From: Herbaspirillum sp. WKF16
GTDB lineage: Bacteria; Pseudomonadota; Gammaproteobacteria; Burkholderiales; Burkholderiaceae_D
Length of the DNA: 64,000 bases
Reading direction: 5' to 3'
NCBI RefSeq assembly: GCF_028993615.1
Contig: NZ_CP118632.1
Location: 1,240,001-1,304,000, forward strand
Positions 1 to 9,541 of this stretch are shown here, piece after piece; position 1 is the stretch's first letter; each line of letters opens with the position of its first letter. A model generated the notes under the pieces. That model saw nothing but the letters and a program-made list of their open reading frames with translations. It made no database searches and was not told where the DNA came from. Both the position numbers and the translations under genes were made by a program.

Positions 1-69
1 CAATGCAGTTGCCATCGAGGATTCGGAGCGCGCGTCGATCCGGACACCCACTTCCCTGAAAGGAATGTC

Positions 70-1224
70 GTGAAGCTTGCCCTCCATCCCCGTTCGCGCA
101 GCCAGCCTGCGCGCGCCCCCGGCGCGCCGCGCCTGACGCCGGCGCTGGCGTCGATCTCCGTGGTCCTGGCGCTGGCCGCCTGCAGCAAGCCCGCCCCGGT
201 GGCCGAGGCCCCGCGCGAAGTGGTGGTGCTGCAGGCGCAGCAGCGCAGCGGCGCGCAGGCGCTGCACCTGCCGGGCGAGGTGCAGTCGCGCTTCGTGACG
301 GCGATGTCCTTCCGCATCGCCGGCCAGTTGGTGGAGCGCCGCGTGCACCTGGGCGACGCCGTGCGCCGCGGCCAGGTGGTGGCGCGCCTCGATCCGGCCG
401 ACGCCGAACACAATGCGGCCAGCGCCCGCGCCGAACTGGAGTCGGCGCGCCAGCACCTGGAGGCGGCCGGGAAGCAATTCAAGCGCGATACCGAACAGGC
501 GCGCGAAAACCTGATCAGTCCCCAGCAGCTGGAGCAAAGCCAGGACGCCTACGCCGCCGCGCAGGCCCAGTTCAAGGCGGCGCAGGCGCGTTCGGCGGTG
601 GCCGGCAACCAGCGCGGCTACACCTCGCTGGTGGCCGAGCATGACGGCGTGATCAGCGCCGAGCAGGCCAATACCGGCGACGTGCTGTCGGCCGGCCAGC
701 CGGTGTTCTCGCTGGCCTGGGCGGGCGCGGTGGACGTGGTCACCGAGGTGGCCGACAACCAGGTCGCGCGCATCCAGCCCGGCGCCGTCGCCTCCCTCAC
801 GCTGCCGGCGTTGCCGGGCAAGAGCTTCAGCGGTCGCGTGCGCGAGGTGAGCCCGGCGGCCGATCCGCAGAGCCGCACCTATCGCGTCAAGGTCACGCTG
901 GACCAGCCCGACGCCGCGCTGCGCCTGGGCATGACCGGCGACGTCGTGATCCAACCCAAGGGCAATGACAACGCGCAGGTCATGGTGCTGCCCGCCACCG
1001 CCCTGTTCCACCAGGGCGACAAGCCCGCAGTGTGGATCGTCGGCGGCGACGGCAAGCTGCTGCTGCGTCCGGTGACGGTGGCCGCCTACGGCGAGCGCAG
1101 CATTTCGCTGGCGCAGGGCGTGGGGGCTGACGAGAAGGTGGTGGTGCAGGGCGTGCACACGCTCACCGTCGGCGAGAAGGTCAAGGCCATCGCGCCGCTG
1201 CACGCCGAGGACTTCGCACTATGA
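70..1224 (+). CDS. RND efflux periplasmic adaptor (membrane fusion protein), lipoprotein
   Basis: Predicted adaptor that links an inner-membrane RND pump to an outer-membrane channel. The 384-aa product has a lipoprotein signal ending in a LAAC lipobox (Cys38), a biotinyl/lipoyl-like strand pair around residues 88-110 (GDAVRRGQVVARLD), an alpha-helical hairpin at about 115-175, and the beta-barrel/membrane-proximal part typical of HlyD/AcrA-type adaptors. The GTG start is preceded by AAAGGA; an ATG five bases earlier runs into a stop after two codons, so GTG is the only sensible start. Its end overlaps the pump gene by 4 nt (ATGA), so the two are co-translated. The substrate cannot be told from sequence. 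Confidence 0.9.
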   Translation: MKLALHPRSRSQPARAPGAPRLTPALASISVVLALAACSKPAPVAEAPREVVVLQAQQRSGAQALHLPGEVQSRFVTAMSFRIAGQLVERRVHLGDAVRRGQVVARLDPADAEHNAASARAELESARQHLEAAGKQFKRDTEQARENLISPQQLEQSQDAYAAAQAQFKAAQARSAVAGNQRGYTSLVAEHDGVISAEQANTGDVLSAGQPVFSLAWAGAVDVVTEVADNQVARIQPGAVASLTLPALPGKSFSGRVREVSPAADPQSRTYRVKVTLDQPDAALRLGMTGDVVIQPKGNDNAQVMVLPATALFHQGDKPAVWIVGGDGKLLLRPVTVAAYGERSISLAQGVGADEKVVVQGVHTLTVGEKVKAIAPLHAEDFAL

Positions 1225-4200
1225 GCGCGCCCGGTTCCGACCGCTTCAACCTGTCGTCCTGGACCTTGCAGCACCAGGCGCTGGTGACCTTCATCCTGGC
1301 GCTGGTGACCCTGCTGGGCATCGGCTCCTATACCAAGCTCTCGCAATCGGAAGATCCGCCGTTCACCTTCAAGGTGATGGTGATCCAGACCGACTGGCCG
1401 GGCGCCACCGCGCGCCAGGTGCAGGAGCAGATCACCGACCGCATCGCGCGCAAGCTGCAGGAGACGCCCGACGTCGACTTCCTGCGCAGCTACTCGCGCC
1501 CGGGCCAGTCGCAACTGTTCTTCACCATCAAGGACACGGCGCCCGCCGCGCAGGTGCCCAAGACCTGGTACGAGGTGCGCAAGAAGGTCGGCGACATCGC
1601 GGCCACCTTGCCGCAGGGCGTGCATGGGCCTTACTTCAACGATGAGTTCGGCGACGTCTACACCAATATCTACGCGCTGGCCGGCGACGGCTTCTCGCCG
1701 GCGCAGCTGCGCGACTATGCCGACCAGCTGCGCGGCGAACTGCTGCGCGTGCCCGGCGTGGGCAAGATCGACTACTTCGGCGATCGCAACCAGCGCATCT
1801 ACATCGATATCGGCAACGCCCGCATGACGCGCCTGGGCATCAGCCCGCAGCAACTGGCCGACGCCATCGGCGGGCAGAACGCGGTGGTGCCGGGCGGCCT
1901 GGTCACCACCGGCGACGACCGCGTCTACGTGCGGCCGACCGGCCAGTTCGACGACCTGCGCGCGCTCGAAGACAAGATCATCCACATCAACAACCGCAAC
2001 TTCCGCCTGGGCGACATCGCCACCATCAGCCGCGGCTACGAGCAGCCGCAGGAACAGGAGATGCGCGCCGGCGGCAAGCCGGTGCTGGGCATCGGCGTGA
2101 CCATGCAGCCCGGCGGCGACGTCATCCGCCTGGGGCAGGCGCTGGACACCCGCACCGAGGAGCTGCGCCGCCGCCTGCCAGCCGGGCTGACGCTGACGCC
2201 GGTCTCCAGCATGCCGCACGCGGTCGAGAAGTCGGTGGACGACTTCCTCGAAGCGGTGGCCGAGGCGGTCGCCATCGTGCTGGTGGTGAGCCTGGTGTCG
2301 CTGGGCATCCGCACCGGCATGGTGGTGGTGATCTCGATTCCCATCGTGCTGGCGGTCACTGCGCTGTTCATGTACATGTTCGACATCGGCCTGCACAAGG
2401 TCTCGCTGGGCACGCTGGTGCTGGCGCTGGGCCTGTTGGTGGACGACGCCATCATCGCCGTGGAGATGATGGCGGTGAAGCTGGAGCAGGGCTGGAACCG
2501 GCGCCGCGCGGCCGCTTTCGCCTACACCAGCACCGCCTTCCCGATGCTCACCGGCACGCTGGTGACGGTCTCCGGCTTCCTGCCGATCGCGCTGGCCAAG
2601 TCCGGCACCGGCGAATACACGCGCTCCATCTTCGAGGTCTCGGCGATCGCCTTGCTGCTGTCCTGGCTGGCGGCGGTGGTGCTGATCCCGCTCCTGGGCT
2701 ATCACATGCTCAAGGAAAAGCCGGGCGCGCTCAGCGACGAGCAGATTGCCGCCAACCCGCACGCCGGCCATGACGAGGAAGACCACGACCATCCGATCTA
2801 CCAGACCAAGATCTATACGCGCCTGCGCCGGATGGTGGCCTGGTGCGTGGCCTATCGCGGCCGCGTGGTGCTGGCCACCGCCTTGCTGTTCTTCGGTTCG
2901 CTGGCCGCCTTCGGGCTGGTGCCACAGCAGTTCTTCCCCAGTTCCGACCGGCCCGAGCTGTTGATCGACCTGCGCCTGCCGGAGCGCTCCTCCTTCGAGG
3001 CGACGCAACGCGAGGCGCTGCGCATGGAAGCGGTGCTCAAGGGCCGGCCGCAGATCGACCACGTGGTCAGCTTCGTGGGCACGGGCGCGCCGCGCTTCTA
3101 CCTGCCGCTGGACCAGCAGCTGCCCAGCGCCAACTTCGCCCAGTTCGTGGTGACCGCCAAGTCGGTGGAAGACCGCGAGGCGCTGGCCCATGCCCTGGAA
3201 GAGCCGCTGCGCACCCAGTTCAGCGGCCTGCGCACCCGCCTCACGCGCCTGGAGAACGGGCCCCCGGTCGGCTTCCCGGTGCAGTTCCGCGTCAGCGGCG
3301 AGCAGATCCCCAAGGTGCGCGCGATCGCCGAGCAGGTGGCCGCCGAGATCCGCAAGGAGAGCCGCGCCACCAACGTGCAGTTCGACTGGGATGAGCCGGC
3401 CCAGCGCTCGGTGTCCTTCGAGATCGACCAGAAGCGCGCCGGCGAACTCGGTCTTACCTCGCAACAGGTGTCCAACTTCCTGGCCATGCAACTCTCGGGC
3501 TACACCGTGACCCAATACCGCGAACGCGACAAGCTGATCAGCGTCGACCTGCGCGCGCCGCGCAGCGAGCGCGTGGATCCGTCGCGCCTGGCCACGCTGT
3601 CCATGCCGACGGCCAACGGCCCGGTGCCGCTGGCCACGCTGGGCCACTTCCGCAACACGCTGGAATACGGCGTGATCTGGGAGCGCGACCGCCAGCCCAC
3701 CATCACCGTGCTGGCCGACGTGCACGCCGGCGTGCAAGGCATCGACGTCACCAATACGGTGAACCAGAAGCTCGACGCCCTGCGCGCCGAGCTGCCGGTG
3801 GGCTATCGCATCGACGTCGGCGGCCCGGTGGAGGAGAACGCCAAGGCGCAGTCCTCGATCTCGGCGCAGATGCCGCTGATGGTGATTGCCGTGCTGCTGC
3901 TGCTGATGGTGCAGCTGCAAAGCTTCGGCCGCACCATGATGGTGGTGATGACCGCGCCGCTGGGCCTGATCGGCGTGGTAGGCGCGCTGCTGCTGTTCCA
4001 CCAGCCGTTCGGTTTCGTCGCCATGCTGGGCACCATCGCCATGCTGGGCATCATCATGCGCAACTCGGTGATCCTGGTGGACCAGATCGAGCAGGACATC
4101 GCCGCCGGCCGCGGCCGCTTCGACGCCATCGTCGGCGCCACGGTGCGCCGCTTCCGCCCGATCACGCTGACCGCGGCGGCCGCCGTGCTGGCGCTGATCC

Positions 4201-4376
4201 CGCTGTTGCGCAGCAACTTCTTCGGGCCGATGGCCACCGCCCTGATGGGCGGCATCACCATCGCCACCGTGCTGACCCTGTTCTACCTGCCGGCGCTGTA
4301 CGCGCTGTGCTACCGGGTCAAGACCAATGAAACCCACCATGCCGCCGACGTCGCCGGCGCGCAAGGGAGCCACTGA
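1221..4376 (+). CDS. RND-family efflux pump inner-membrane subunit (AcrB/HAE superfamily)
   Basis: Proton-driven trimeric exporter. At 1051 aa it has the usual RND length and the duplicated layout: TM1, a large periplasmic porter loop, TM2-6, TM7, a second porter loop, TM8-12. The proton-relay pair in TM4 is present (LVDD, Asp408-Asp409). In TM10, where AcrB has an essential Lys, this protein has Arg947 in the stretch IIMRNSVILVD; I recall this substitution from a TriC/YerP-like subgroup. It overlaps the adaptor gene by 4 nt and the channel gene by 1 nt. Substrate unknown; the pairing with a NodT-type channel suggests small organic drugs rather than metal ions, because the Met clusters of CusA-type pumps are not evident. 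Confidence 0.92.
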   Translation: MSAPGSDRFNLSSWTLQHQALVTFILALVTLLGIGSYTKLSQSEDPPFTFKVMVIQTDWPGATARQVQEQITDRIARKLQETPDVDFLRSYSRPGQSQLFFTIKDTAPAAQVPKTWYEVRKKVGDIAATLPQGVHGPYFNDEFGDVYTNIYALAGDGFSPAQLRDYADQLRGELLRVPGVGKIDYFGDRNQRIYIDIGNARMTRLGISPQQLADAIGGQNAVVPGGLVTTGDDRVYVRPTGQFDDLRALEDKIIHINNRNFRLGDIATISRGYEQPQEQEMRAGGKPVLGIGVTMQPGGDVIRLGQALDTRTEELRRRLPAGLTLTPVSSMPHAVEKSVDDFLEAVAEAVAIVLVVSLVSLGIRTGMVVVISIPIVLAVTALFMYMFDIGLHKVSLGTLVLALGLLVDDAIIAVEMMAVKLEQGWNRRRAAAFAYTSTAFPMLTGTLVTVSGFLPIALAKSGTGEYTRSIFEVSAIALLLSWLAAVVLIPLLGYHMLKEKPGALSDEQIAANPHAGHDEEDHDHPIYQTKIYTRLRRMVAWCVAYRGRVVLATALLFFGSLAAFGLVPQQFFPSSDRPELLIDLRLPERSSFEATQREALRMEAVLKGRPQIDHVVSFVGTGAPRFYLPLDQQLPSANFAQFVVTAKSVEDREALAHALEEPLRTQFSGLRTRLTRLENGPPVGFPVQFRVSGEQIPKVRAIAEQVAAEIRKESRATNVQFDWDEPAQRSVSFEIDQKRAGELGLTSQQVSNFLAMQLSGYTVTQYRERDKLISVDLRAPRSERVDPSRLATLSMPTANGPVPLATLGHFRNTLEYGVIWERDRQPTITVLADVHAGVQGIDVTNTVNQKLDALRAELPVGYRIDVGGPVEENAKAQSSISAQMPLMVIAVLLLLMVQLQSFGRTMMVVMTAPLGLIGVVGALLLFHQPFGFVAMLGTIAMLGIIMRNSVILVDQIEQDIAAGRGRFDAIVGATVRRFRPITLTAAAAVLALIPLLRSNFFGPMATALMGGITIATVLTLFYLPALYALCYRVKTNETHHAADVAGAQGSH

Positions 4377-5842
4377 TGCTGACACCTGAATCGTTCAAGC
4401 CGCGGCGCCTGGCCTGGCTGGCCGCGCTCACCTTGTCGGGCTGCGCCCTCGGCCCCAGCGGCGACGCGCCGGCCGTGCCGCAGCCGGCGCACTACGCGGT
4501 CGAGGCCACGCCGCCGGCCATCGGCCCGGATGGCGCCCGCCAGCAGTTCGTGCTGGGCCAGCGCGCGGTGCCGCGCTGGTGGCAGGCGTATGGTTCGCCC
4601 GAGCTGTCGGCCTGGGTGGATGAGGCGCTCAAGAACAACCATTCGCTGGCGCAGGCCGAGCACAGCCTGGCCGGCGCCAAGGAGCAGTTGCGCGGGCAGA
4701 TCGACGAGTCGCTGTGGCCCACCGTCGACGCGGTCGGCCAGGCCACGCGCCAGCGCGCGCTGGGCTTGCCCACCATGGGGCCGCCGACCAACCTGTACAA
4801 CGTCTTCGCCGGCGAGCTCAACGCCAGCTACACCTTCGACCTGTTCGGCGTGGAGCGCTACGCCAACTCGGCGCTGGCGGCCCAGGTGGACGCCCAGTCC
4901 TACCAGTTCGACGCGGCGCGCCGCACCTTGGCCGCCAATGTGGTGATCAGCGCCATCAACGCCGCCTCGCTGCGGGCGCAGGTGGCCAATACCGAGCGGC
5001 TGGTGGCGCTGGCCGATGCCGACGCCGGGGAATTGCAGCGGCGCGCGGCCATCGGCTCGGTGGCGGTCGACGACGTGCTGGCCGCCAAGGCCAACGCGCA
5101 GTCGCTGCGCGCCAGCCTGCCGGGGTTGAGGACGCAATGGCAGGCCGTGCGCCACGCGCTGGCGGTGCTGATGGGACGCACGCCCGACGCCGCGCCGGCC
5201 GACCTCGATATCGCGGTCCTGCAATTGCCGCAGAACGTCCCCCTGTCGGTGCCCTCGGACCTGCTTCGCCAGCGTCCCGACATCCTGGCCGCCGACGCCG
5301 CGCTGAAGGTGGCCGCGGCCGAGGAAGCGCTGGCCACGGCGGAGATGTTCCCCAGCCTGTCGATCAACGCCTCGTTCGGGCAATCCGGTTTCACCTGGCC
5401 CAAGGCCACCGGCGCGGCCGGCGCGGTGTGGGGCATCGGCGCCTCGATCACGCAGCCGATCTTCCACGGCGGCGCCCTGCGCGCGCGCCGGCGGGCCGCG
5501 CAGGAGGCCTACCTGGCCTCGGAGGACAATTACCGGCAGACCGTCCTGAACGCCTTCCAGAACGTGGCCGACAGCCTGACGGCGCTGACCCACGACGCCG
5601 ACGCGCTGCAGGCCGCCTCCGCCGCGCGCGGCCACAGCGAACAGGGCTGGCGCAACGCGCAGCGGCGCATGGAACTGGGGGCCGCGCCGGCCAGCGCGGC
5701 GCGCGCGGGCGAGCGGCAATACCTCAATGCGCAGCTGGGCGAGATCCGCGCCACGGCGGCGCGGCTGGCCGATACCGCCACATTGTTCCAGGCCATGGGC
5801 GTGAGCATCGCGGCGCCGGCCAAAGGCGGGGAGAAGCACTGA
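4376..5842 (+). CDS. Outer-membrane efflux channel lipoprotein (NodT/OprM family)
   Basis: Third component of the efflux system, expected to form the trimeric outer-membrane channel. The 488-aa protein has a lipoprotein signal with lipobox LSGC (Cys23) and two copies of the outer-membrane-efflux-protein repeat, each with long alanine-rich coiled-coil helices (about residues 60-260 and 285-470). The motif LRQRPDI near residue 300 is typical of NodT-family channels. The ATG start overlaps the pump stop codon (TGATG), so translation is coupled. No local regulator is visible within the window; it may lie upstream of base 1. Confidence 0.9.
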   Translation: MLTPESFKPRRLAWLAALTLSGCALGPSGDAPAVPQPAHYAVEATPPAIGPDGARQQFVLGQRAVPRWWQAYGSPELSAWVDEALKNNHSLAQAEHSLAGAKEQLRGQIDESLWPTVDAVGQATRQRALGLPTMGPPTNLYNVFAGELNASYTFDLFGVERYANSALAAQVDAQSYQFDAARRTLAANVVISAINAASLRAQVANTERLVALADADAGELQRRAAIGSVAVDDVLAAKANAQSLRASLPGLRTQWQAVRHALAVLMGRTPDAAPADLDIAVLQLPQNVPLSVPSDLLRQRPDILAADAALKVAAAEEALATAEMFPSLSINASFGQSGFTWPKATGAAGAVWGIGASITQPIFHGGALRARRRAAQEAYLASEDNYRQTVLNAFQNVADSLTALTHDADALQAASAARGHSEQGWRNAQRRMELGAAPASAARAGERQYLNAQLGEIRATAARLADTATLFQAMGVSIAAPAKGGEKH

Positions 5843-5965
5843 GTAAGCGCTGAGGAAGCGCGGATGGCAGGCATGCGGCGGCGATCGGCACAAAGCCATT
5901 GAACATTTGCGCCGCCGCATGTTCTGATGGAGGTTCCGTCATCACGGCGCCCGCCGCCTTCCGCC

Positions 5966-6361
5966 ATGTTCTTGCAATCCATTCATCACGTCGCGATCAT
6001 CTGCTCCGACTACGCGATCTCCCGCGCCTTCTACGTCGATTTGCTGGGCCTGCGCGTGATCGCCGAGAACTACCGCGCCGAGCGCGGCTCCCACAAGCTC
6101 GACCTGGGCTTGCCGGACGGCGGGCAGATCGAGCTGTTCTCCTTTCCCGCGCCGCCGTCGCGGCCGTCCCGTCCGGAGGCCTGCGGCCTGCGCCATCTCT
6201 CGTTCGCGGTCGCCGACGTGGCGCAAGCCACGGCCTGGCTGGAGCGGCACGGCGTGGCCGTGGAAGCGATACGCACCGATGAATACACCGGCCGGCGTTT
6301 TACCTTCTTCGCCGACCCTGACGGCCTGCCGCTGGAACTGTACGAGCAGGCCGCGGCATGA
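5966..6361 (+). CDS. gloA2: VOC-family metalloprotein, GloA2/YaeR-like
   Basis: Small vicinal-oxygen-chelate protein related to glyoxalase I. It closely resembles E. coli YaeR/GloA2 as I recall it, sharing HHVAII at the start, ELFSFP, RPSRPEACGLRHL and the ending FFADPDGLPLELYEQ. The four usual metal ligands are there: His near residue 8, Glu in IELF, His in LRHL and Glu in LELYE. I start it at the ATG of MFLQSIHH because homologs begin there; an in-frame ATG at 5927 would add 13 residues of low complexity. No strong ribosome site precedes either start. The true substrate of this subfamily is not settled. Confidence 0.85.
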   Translation: MFLQSIHHVAIICSDYAISRAFYVDLLGLRVIAENYRAERGSHKLDLGLPDGGQIELFSFPAPPSRPSRPEACGLRHLSFAVADVAQATAWLERHGVAVEAIRTDEYTGRRFTFFADPDGLPLELYEQAAA

Positions 6362-6464
6362 TGCTTGTCGCGGCGACAAGTCCTGTCGCCGGCATGGGCA
6401 TGTAACCGAAATGCAATGTCCCGCCTATATAATCGATCAAATCATTTCCTCCACGGAAGCAGCC

Positions 6465-6683
6465 ATGTCGTCGCTCACCTGCGGCTTCACCTATCGCAAT
6501 TTCGAGGTCACCATCGTCGGCTATGAAATGCCGGGCGGATGGCGGCTTGCCGTCGAATTGCGCAAGGGCGCCGAGGTCGAGCTGCTGCGCGATACCGAGA
6601 GCCTGTATCCGGATTTCGCCAGCCTGCGCAGCATGGGCATCTGGACCGCCCACCTGGCGATCATGCGCAAGACCACCGTGTAG
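6465..6683 (+). CDS. Small conserved-type hypothetical protein (72 aa)
   Basis: A 72-aa product starting MSSLTCGFTYRNFEVTIV, preceded by CGGAAGC at a proper distance from the ATG. It has a soluble, beta-rich composition with an YEMPGGWRLAVEL stretch and no signal peptide or membrane segment. A near-perfect hairpin follows at once, which supports a real, separately terminated transcript. I do not recognise the family and assign no function. The reading frame is open for a further 62 codons upstream, but that part has no ribosome site. Confidence 0.65.
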   Translation: MSSLTCGFTYRNFEVTIVGYEMPGGWRLAVELRKGAEVELLRDTESLYPDFASLRSMGIWTAHLAIMRKTTV

Positions 6684-6700
6684 CCGCTGCGGCATCCATG

Positions 6701-6735
6701 CGACAACGCCCGCGATTGCGGGCGTTGTCGTTTGC
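6701..6735 (+). terminator. Rho-independent terminator after the 72-aa gene
   Basis: Perfect 13-bp stem CGACAACGCCCGC with loop GATT, followed by a weak TTTGC tail. It lies 17 nt after the stop codon at 6683. Confidence 0.7.
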
Positions 6736-6767
6736 GCATGCCGTCTTTCTCGCCAGGCGTTTCAGGC

Positions 6768-6880
6768 GCGCTTGAGCGCCTCGCCGACGGTGTCCGCCCA
6801 CGGGGCGGTGGGGCGGCCGCCCGGGTGGAGGCGCTGGCCGACCGGATCTAAGCCAGCCTGCCGCGGATCATGGCGTTGCG
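6768..6880 (-). pseudogene. Possible C-terminal gene remnant (NAD(P)-binding/NmrA-like?)
   Basis: On the minus strand one frame reads GLDPVGQRLHPGGRPTAPW, continuing WADTVGEALKRA and ending in a stop at 6768. This resembles the C-terminal tail of short NmrA/azoreductase-like NAD(P)-binding proteins. No start codon or upstream domain remains; the frame breaks into unrelated sequence. It may be the decayed end of a lost gene, or chance coding in GC-rich DNA. Confidence is low. Confidence 0.2.
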
Positions 6881-6941
6881 GCAAGACGCCTGAGGCCGGC
6901 GCGGCCGGAAGAAGAACGCTTACAGGCGCAACGCTTCAGGT

Positions 6942-9419
6942 TCACCACCTGTAGCGCGCGCTCAGGATCGCCGTGCGTTCCGGCGCCCAGAAGCAGGTCA
7001 GCGTCGGCTCGGCCAGGCAATAGGTGTATTGCTTGTTGGCGATGTTGTTCACGTTGAGCGCATAGCGCCAATGGCCGCTGGAGAAATGCAGCACGGCGTC
7101 GAACACGGTGACCGCGGCGTTCTGCACGGTGTTGATGGCGTTGGCGTAGTTGCGACCGGTGTAGCGCGCGCCGCCGCCGATGCCCAGTCCCGCCAGCGAA
7201 CCGTCCTGCACCGCGTAATCCATCCACAGCGAGGCGGCATGGCGCGGCACCAGGATCGGCGTCTTGCCCTGCAGGTTGGCGGTGGTGTTCTTCGTGTTCT
7301 CCACCTGCGTGTAGGTATAGGCTGCGGCGATGTTCAGCCCGCGCACGATCTCCCCCTTGGCTTCCAGCTCGATGCCGCGCGAGCGCACCTCGCCGGCGGG
7401 CACCGAGAAATTGTTGTGCAGCGGGTCGCTGGTGAGCACATTGGTCTTGGTCAGGTCGTACAGCGCGGCGGTGTACAGGCTCTTGCCGTTAGCCGGTTGG
7501 TACTTCACGCCCACCTCGTACTGTTTGGCCTTGGACGGCTGGAAGGGCGTGCCGAAGAAGTCGGATCCGGCTTGCGGCAGGAAGGAGGTGCTGTAGCTGA
7601 CGTAGGGGGCAAGCTCGGGCGTGACCATGTAGGTCAGGCCGACGCGCCCGCTGGCCGCGGAGTCGTCGGCCGTCACGCGGGTGTTGGCGAGGTAGTTGCG
7701 CGTGCTGTCCCTGGCGCGGTCGTAGCGGGCGCCCGCGGTCAGGACGAGGCGCTGGTACTTGACCTGGTCCTGCACATAAAGGCCGGTCTGGGTCAGCGTC
7801 TCATCCAGGTTGCCGAACAACTGGGTGGGCGCGGCGATCGGCGTGGCGTAGTCCGGCGCATTGATGTTGAAGGTCGGGGCCGTGCCGCGATAGCGCACTT
7901 CGCGGTCGGTCATGCGCAGCCAGTCCAGGCCCAGCAGCACCGTGTGCTGCGTGTCGCCCCAGTTGAATTTGGCCTGGGCCTGGTTGTCCAGCAAGGTGTT
8001 GTCGACCTGGCTGTAGTAGATCGCCGTGGTGCGCGTGATCAGGTTGCCCGCCTGCGCCACCGGATTGACGGCGGAATAGGTGGAATCGAGGTGGGCCTGG
8101 CGGAAGTTCTGGCGCAGCGTCCAGGTGTCGTCCAGGCGGTGCTCCAGCTGGTAGCCGAGCGACCATTGCTCGTTGTGCTGCTTGTCGAAATCGGGGTTGC
8201 CGTAGAGCAGGTGGGTCTTGGTGCCGTCCGGGCGCACCGCGGTCCAGCGCCCGCTGCCGCTGCGATCGTTGGTGTAGCTGGCCAGCAGCGTGAGCGAGGT
8301 GTCGGCCGAGGGGCGCCAGGTCAGCGACGGCGCCAGGAACACACGGTCGTTGTTGCCGGCGCGGCCATTGCCATAGTCGAACTGGTTGTCGGCGTCCAGC
8401 AACAGGCCGACGAAGCGGCCCTGCAACTTGCCGTCCTCGTCGAACTTGCCGTTCAGGTCGGCCGCCACCTGGCGGCGCTGGAACGAACCGACGTCCACCA
8501 TCAGCTCATTGCCCGCACCGCTGCCGGCGACCTTGGCGACGCGATTGATGGTGCCGCCCGGGTCGCCCTGGCCGAACATCACCGATCCCGCGCCGCGCAG
8601 CACTTCCACGCGCTCCAGCCCGTAAGGCTCGGTGCGGAACGTGCCGAAGCCGGCGCCCACCTGTCGCAGGCCGTTGAGGAAATCGCTGGTGTTCTGGGCA
8701 TTGATGAAGCCGCGCAGGTTGAAATAGTCATAGCCGCGCGGGTCCACGCCATGGGTCTCGGTATTGGCGCCGGGCATGTAGCGCAACACTTCCAGCACGC
8801 TGTTGGCGGCGCGCGCGTCCATCTCGTCGCGGGTGACCACGGAGATCGACTGCGGGATTTCGAGCAGTGGGGTGTCGGTCTTGGTCGCGCCCGCGCTGCG
8901 TGTGGCCAGGTAGCCGCGCACCGGCCCGGCGGCGCTCTGCCCATCGGGCTGGGCCGAGACGGTGATATTGGGCAGCGTGCCTTCGATGGCGGCGGCCGGG
9001 CCGGGGGCCGTCGCCTTGCGCAGCGAGTAGCCGCCGCCGGGTTGCGCCACCGCTTCCAGTCCGGTGCCGCGCAACAGCGAGCGCAAGGCCGCCTCCACTC
9101 CCGTCTCGCCCGACAGTCCACCGGTGGTCACGCCGTTGACCAGCGCCGGATCGTAGGACAGGTTCACGCCGGCGCTGCGGCCGAAGCGATCCAGTGCATT
9201 GGCCAGCGGGCCGGCAGGGACATCGAAGTGCCTGAGCGCGGCGCCCTCCGGCAAGGCGGCCGGGGTTTGCGCCTGCGCGCCCAGGCAGGCGCCGAGCAGG
9301 GCAAGCGAGATCGCCACGGCCAGCGCAGAACGGCGAGGATGGACGGATGCCGCAAACGCGGCGGAAGAAGCGGTAATGGACGCGGCAGGACGAGCAGCGT
9401 GCGATGCGATGGAATTCAT
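6942..9419 (-). CDS. TonB-dependent ferric-siderophore receptor with N-terminal signalling (STN) domain
   Basis: Outer-membrane receptor of the FecA/FpvA class, predicted to import a ferric siderophore and signal its presence to FecR. The 825-aa protein starts at MNSIASH, has a signal peptide ending about GAQA, and an STN (secretin/TonB short N-terminal) domain at roughly residues 57-110. A TonB-box-like ITVSA follows, then a plug domain (GAGSVMFGQGDPGG), a 22-strand barrel and the terminal aromatic Trp. A longer frame upstream to 9575 overlaps the FecR gene and lacks a signal peptide. It is the last gene of the sigma/anti-sigma/receptor set. The ligand is unknown. Confidence 0.92.
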   Translation of the reverse strand: MNSIASHAARPAASITASSAAFAASVHPRRSALAVAISLALLGACLGAQAQTPAALPEGAALRHFDVPAGPLANALDRFGRSAGVNLSYDPALVNGVTTGGLSGETGVEAALRSLLRGTGLEAVAQPGGGYSLRKATAPGPAAAIEGTLPNITVSAQPDGQSAAGPVRGYLATRSAGATKTDTPLLEIPQSISVVTRDEMDARAANSVLEVLRYMPGANTETHGVDPRGYDYFNLRGFINAQNTSDFLNGLRQVGAGFGTFRTEPYGLERVEVLRGAGSVMFGQGDPGGTINRVAKVAGSGAGNELMVDVGSFQRRQVAADLNGKFDEDGKLQGRFVGLLLDADNQFDYGNGRAGNNDRVFLAPSLTWRPSADTSLTLLASYTNDRSGSGRWTAVRPDGTKTHLLYGNPDFDKQHNEQWSLGYQLEHRLDDTWTLRQNFRQAHLDSTYSAVNPVAQAGNLITRTTAIYYSQVDNTLLDNQAQAKFNWGDTQHTVLLGLDWLRMTDREVRYRGTAPTFNINAPDYATPIAAPTQLFGNLDETLTQTGLYVQDQVKYQRLVLTAGARYDRARDSTRNYLANTRVTADDSAASGRVGLTYMVTPELAPYVSYSTSFLPQAGSDFFGTPFQPSKAKQYEVGVKYQPANGKSLYTAALYDLTKTNVLTSDPLHNNFSVPAGEVRSRGIELEAKGEIVRGLNIAAAYTYTQVENTKNTTANLQGKTPILVPRHAASLWMDYAVQDGSLAGLGIGGGARYTGRNYANAINTVQNAAVTVFDAVLHFSSGHWRYALNVNNIANKQYTYCLAEPTLTCFWAPERTAILSARYRW

Positions 9420-9541
9420 TGTGGTTCCCGACAGTGAGAAAGTGGCTGCCTGTTTCCAGGCCTCTTGTCTGTCAGGTCGGGCGAGATGCCAAATCCCCTC
9501 ATTTTTCTTGAAATATTTTTCGCGGCGGCCGCAAGTCCCGG

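Noticed and set aside
1086..4385. 1099-codon open frame antisense to the RND pump gene
   Set aside because: Its composition (runs of His, Gln, Arg, Gly) is that of the complement of GC3-rich coding DNA; the plus-strand RND protein is certain.
6364..6400. CTTGTCGCGGCGACAAG dyad as terminator after gloA2
   Set aside because: Loop too small for its full stem and no T-tract follows.
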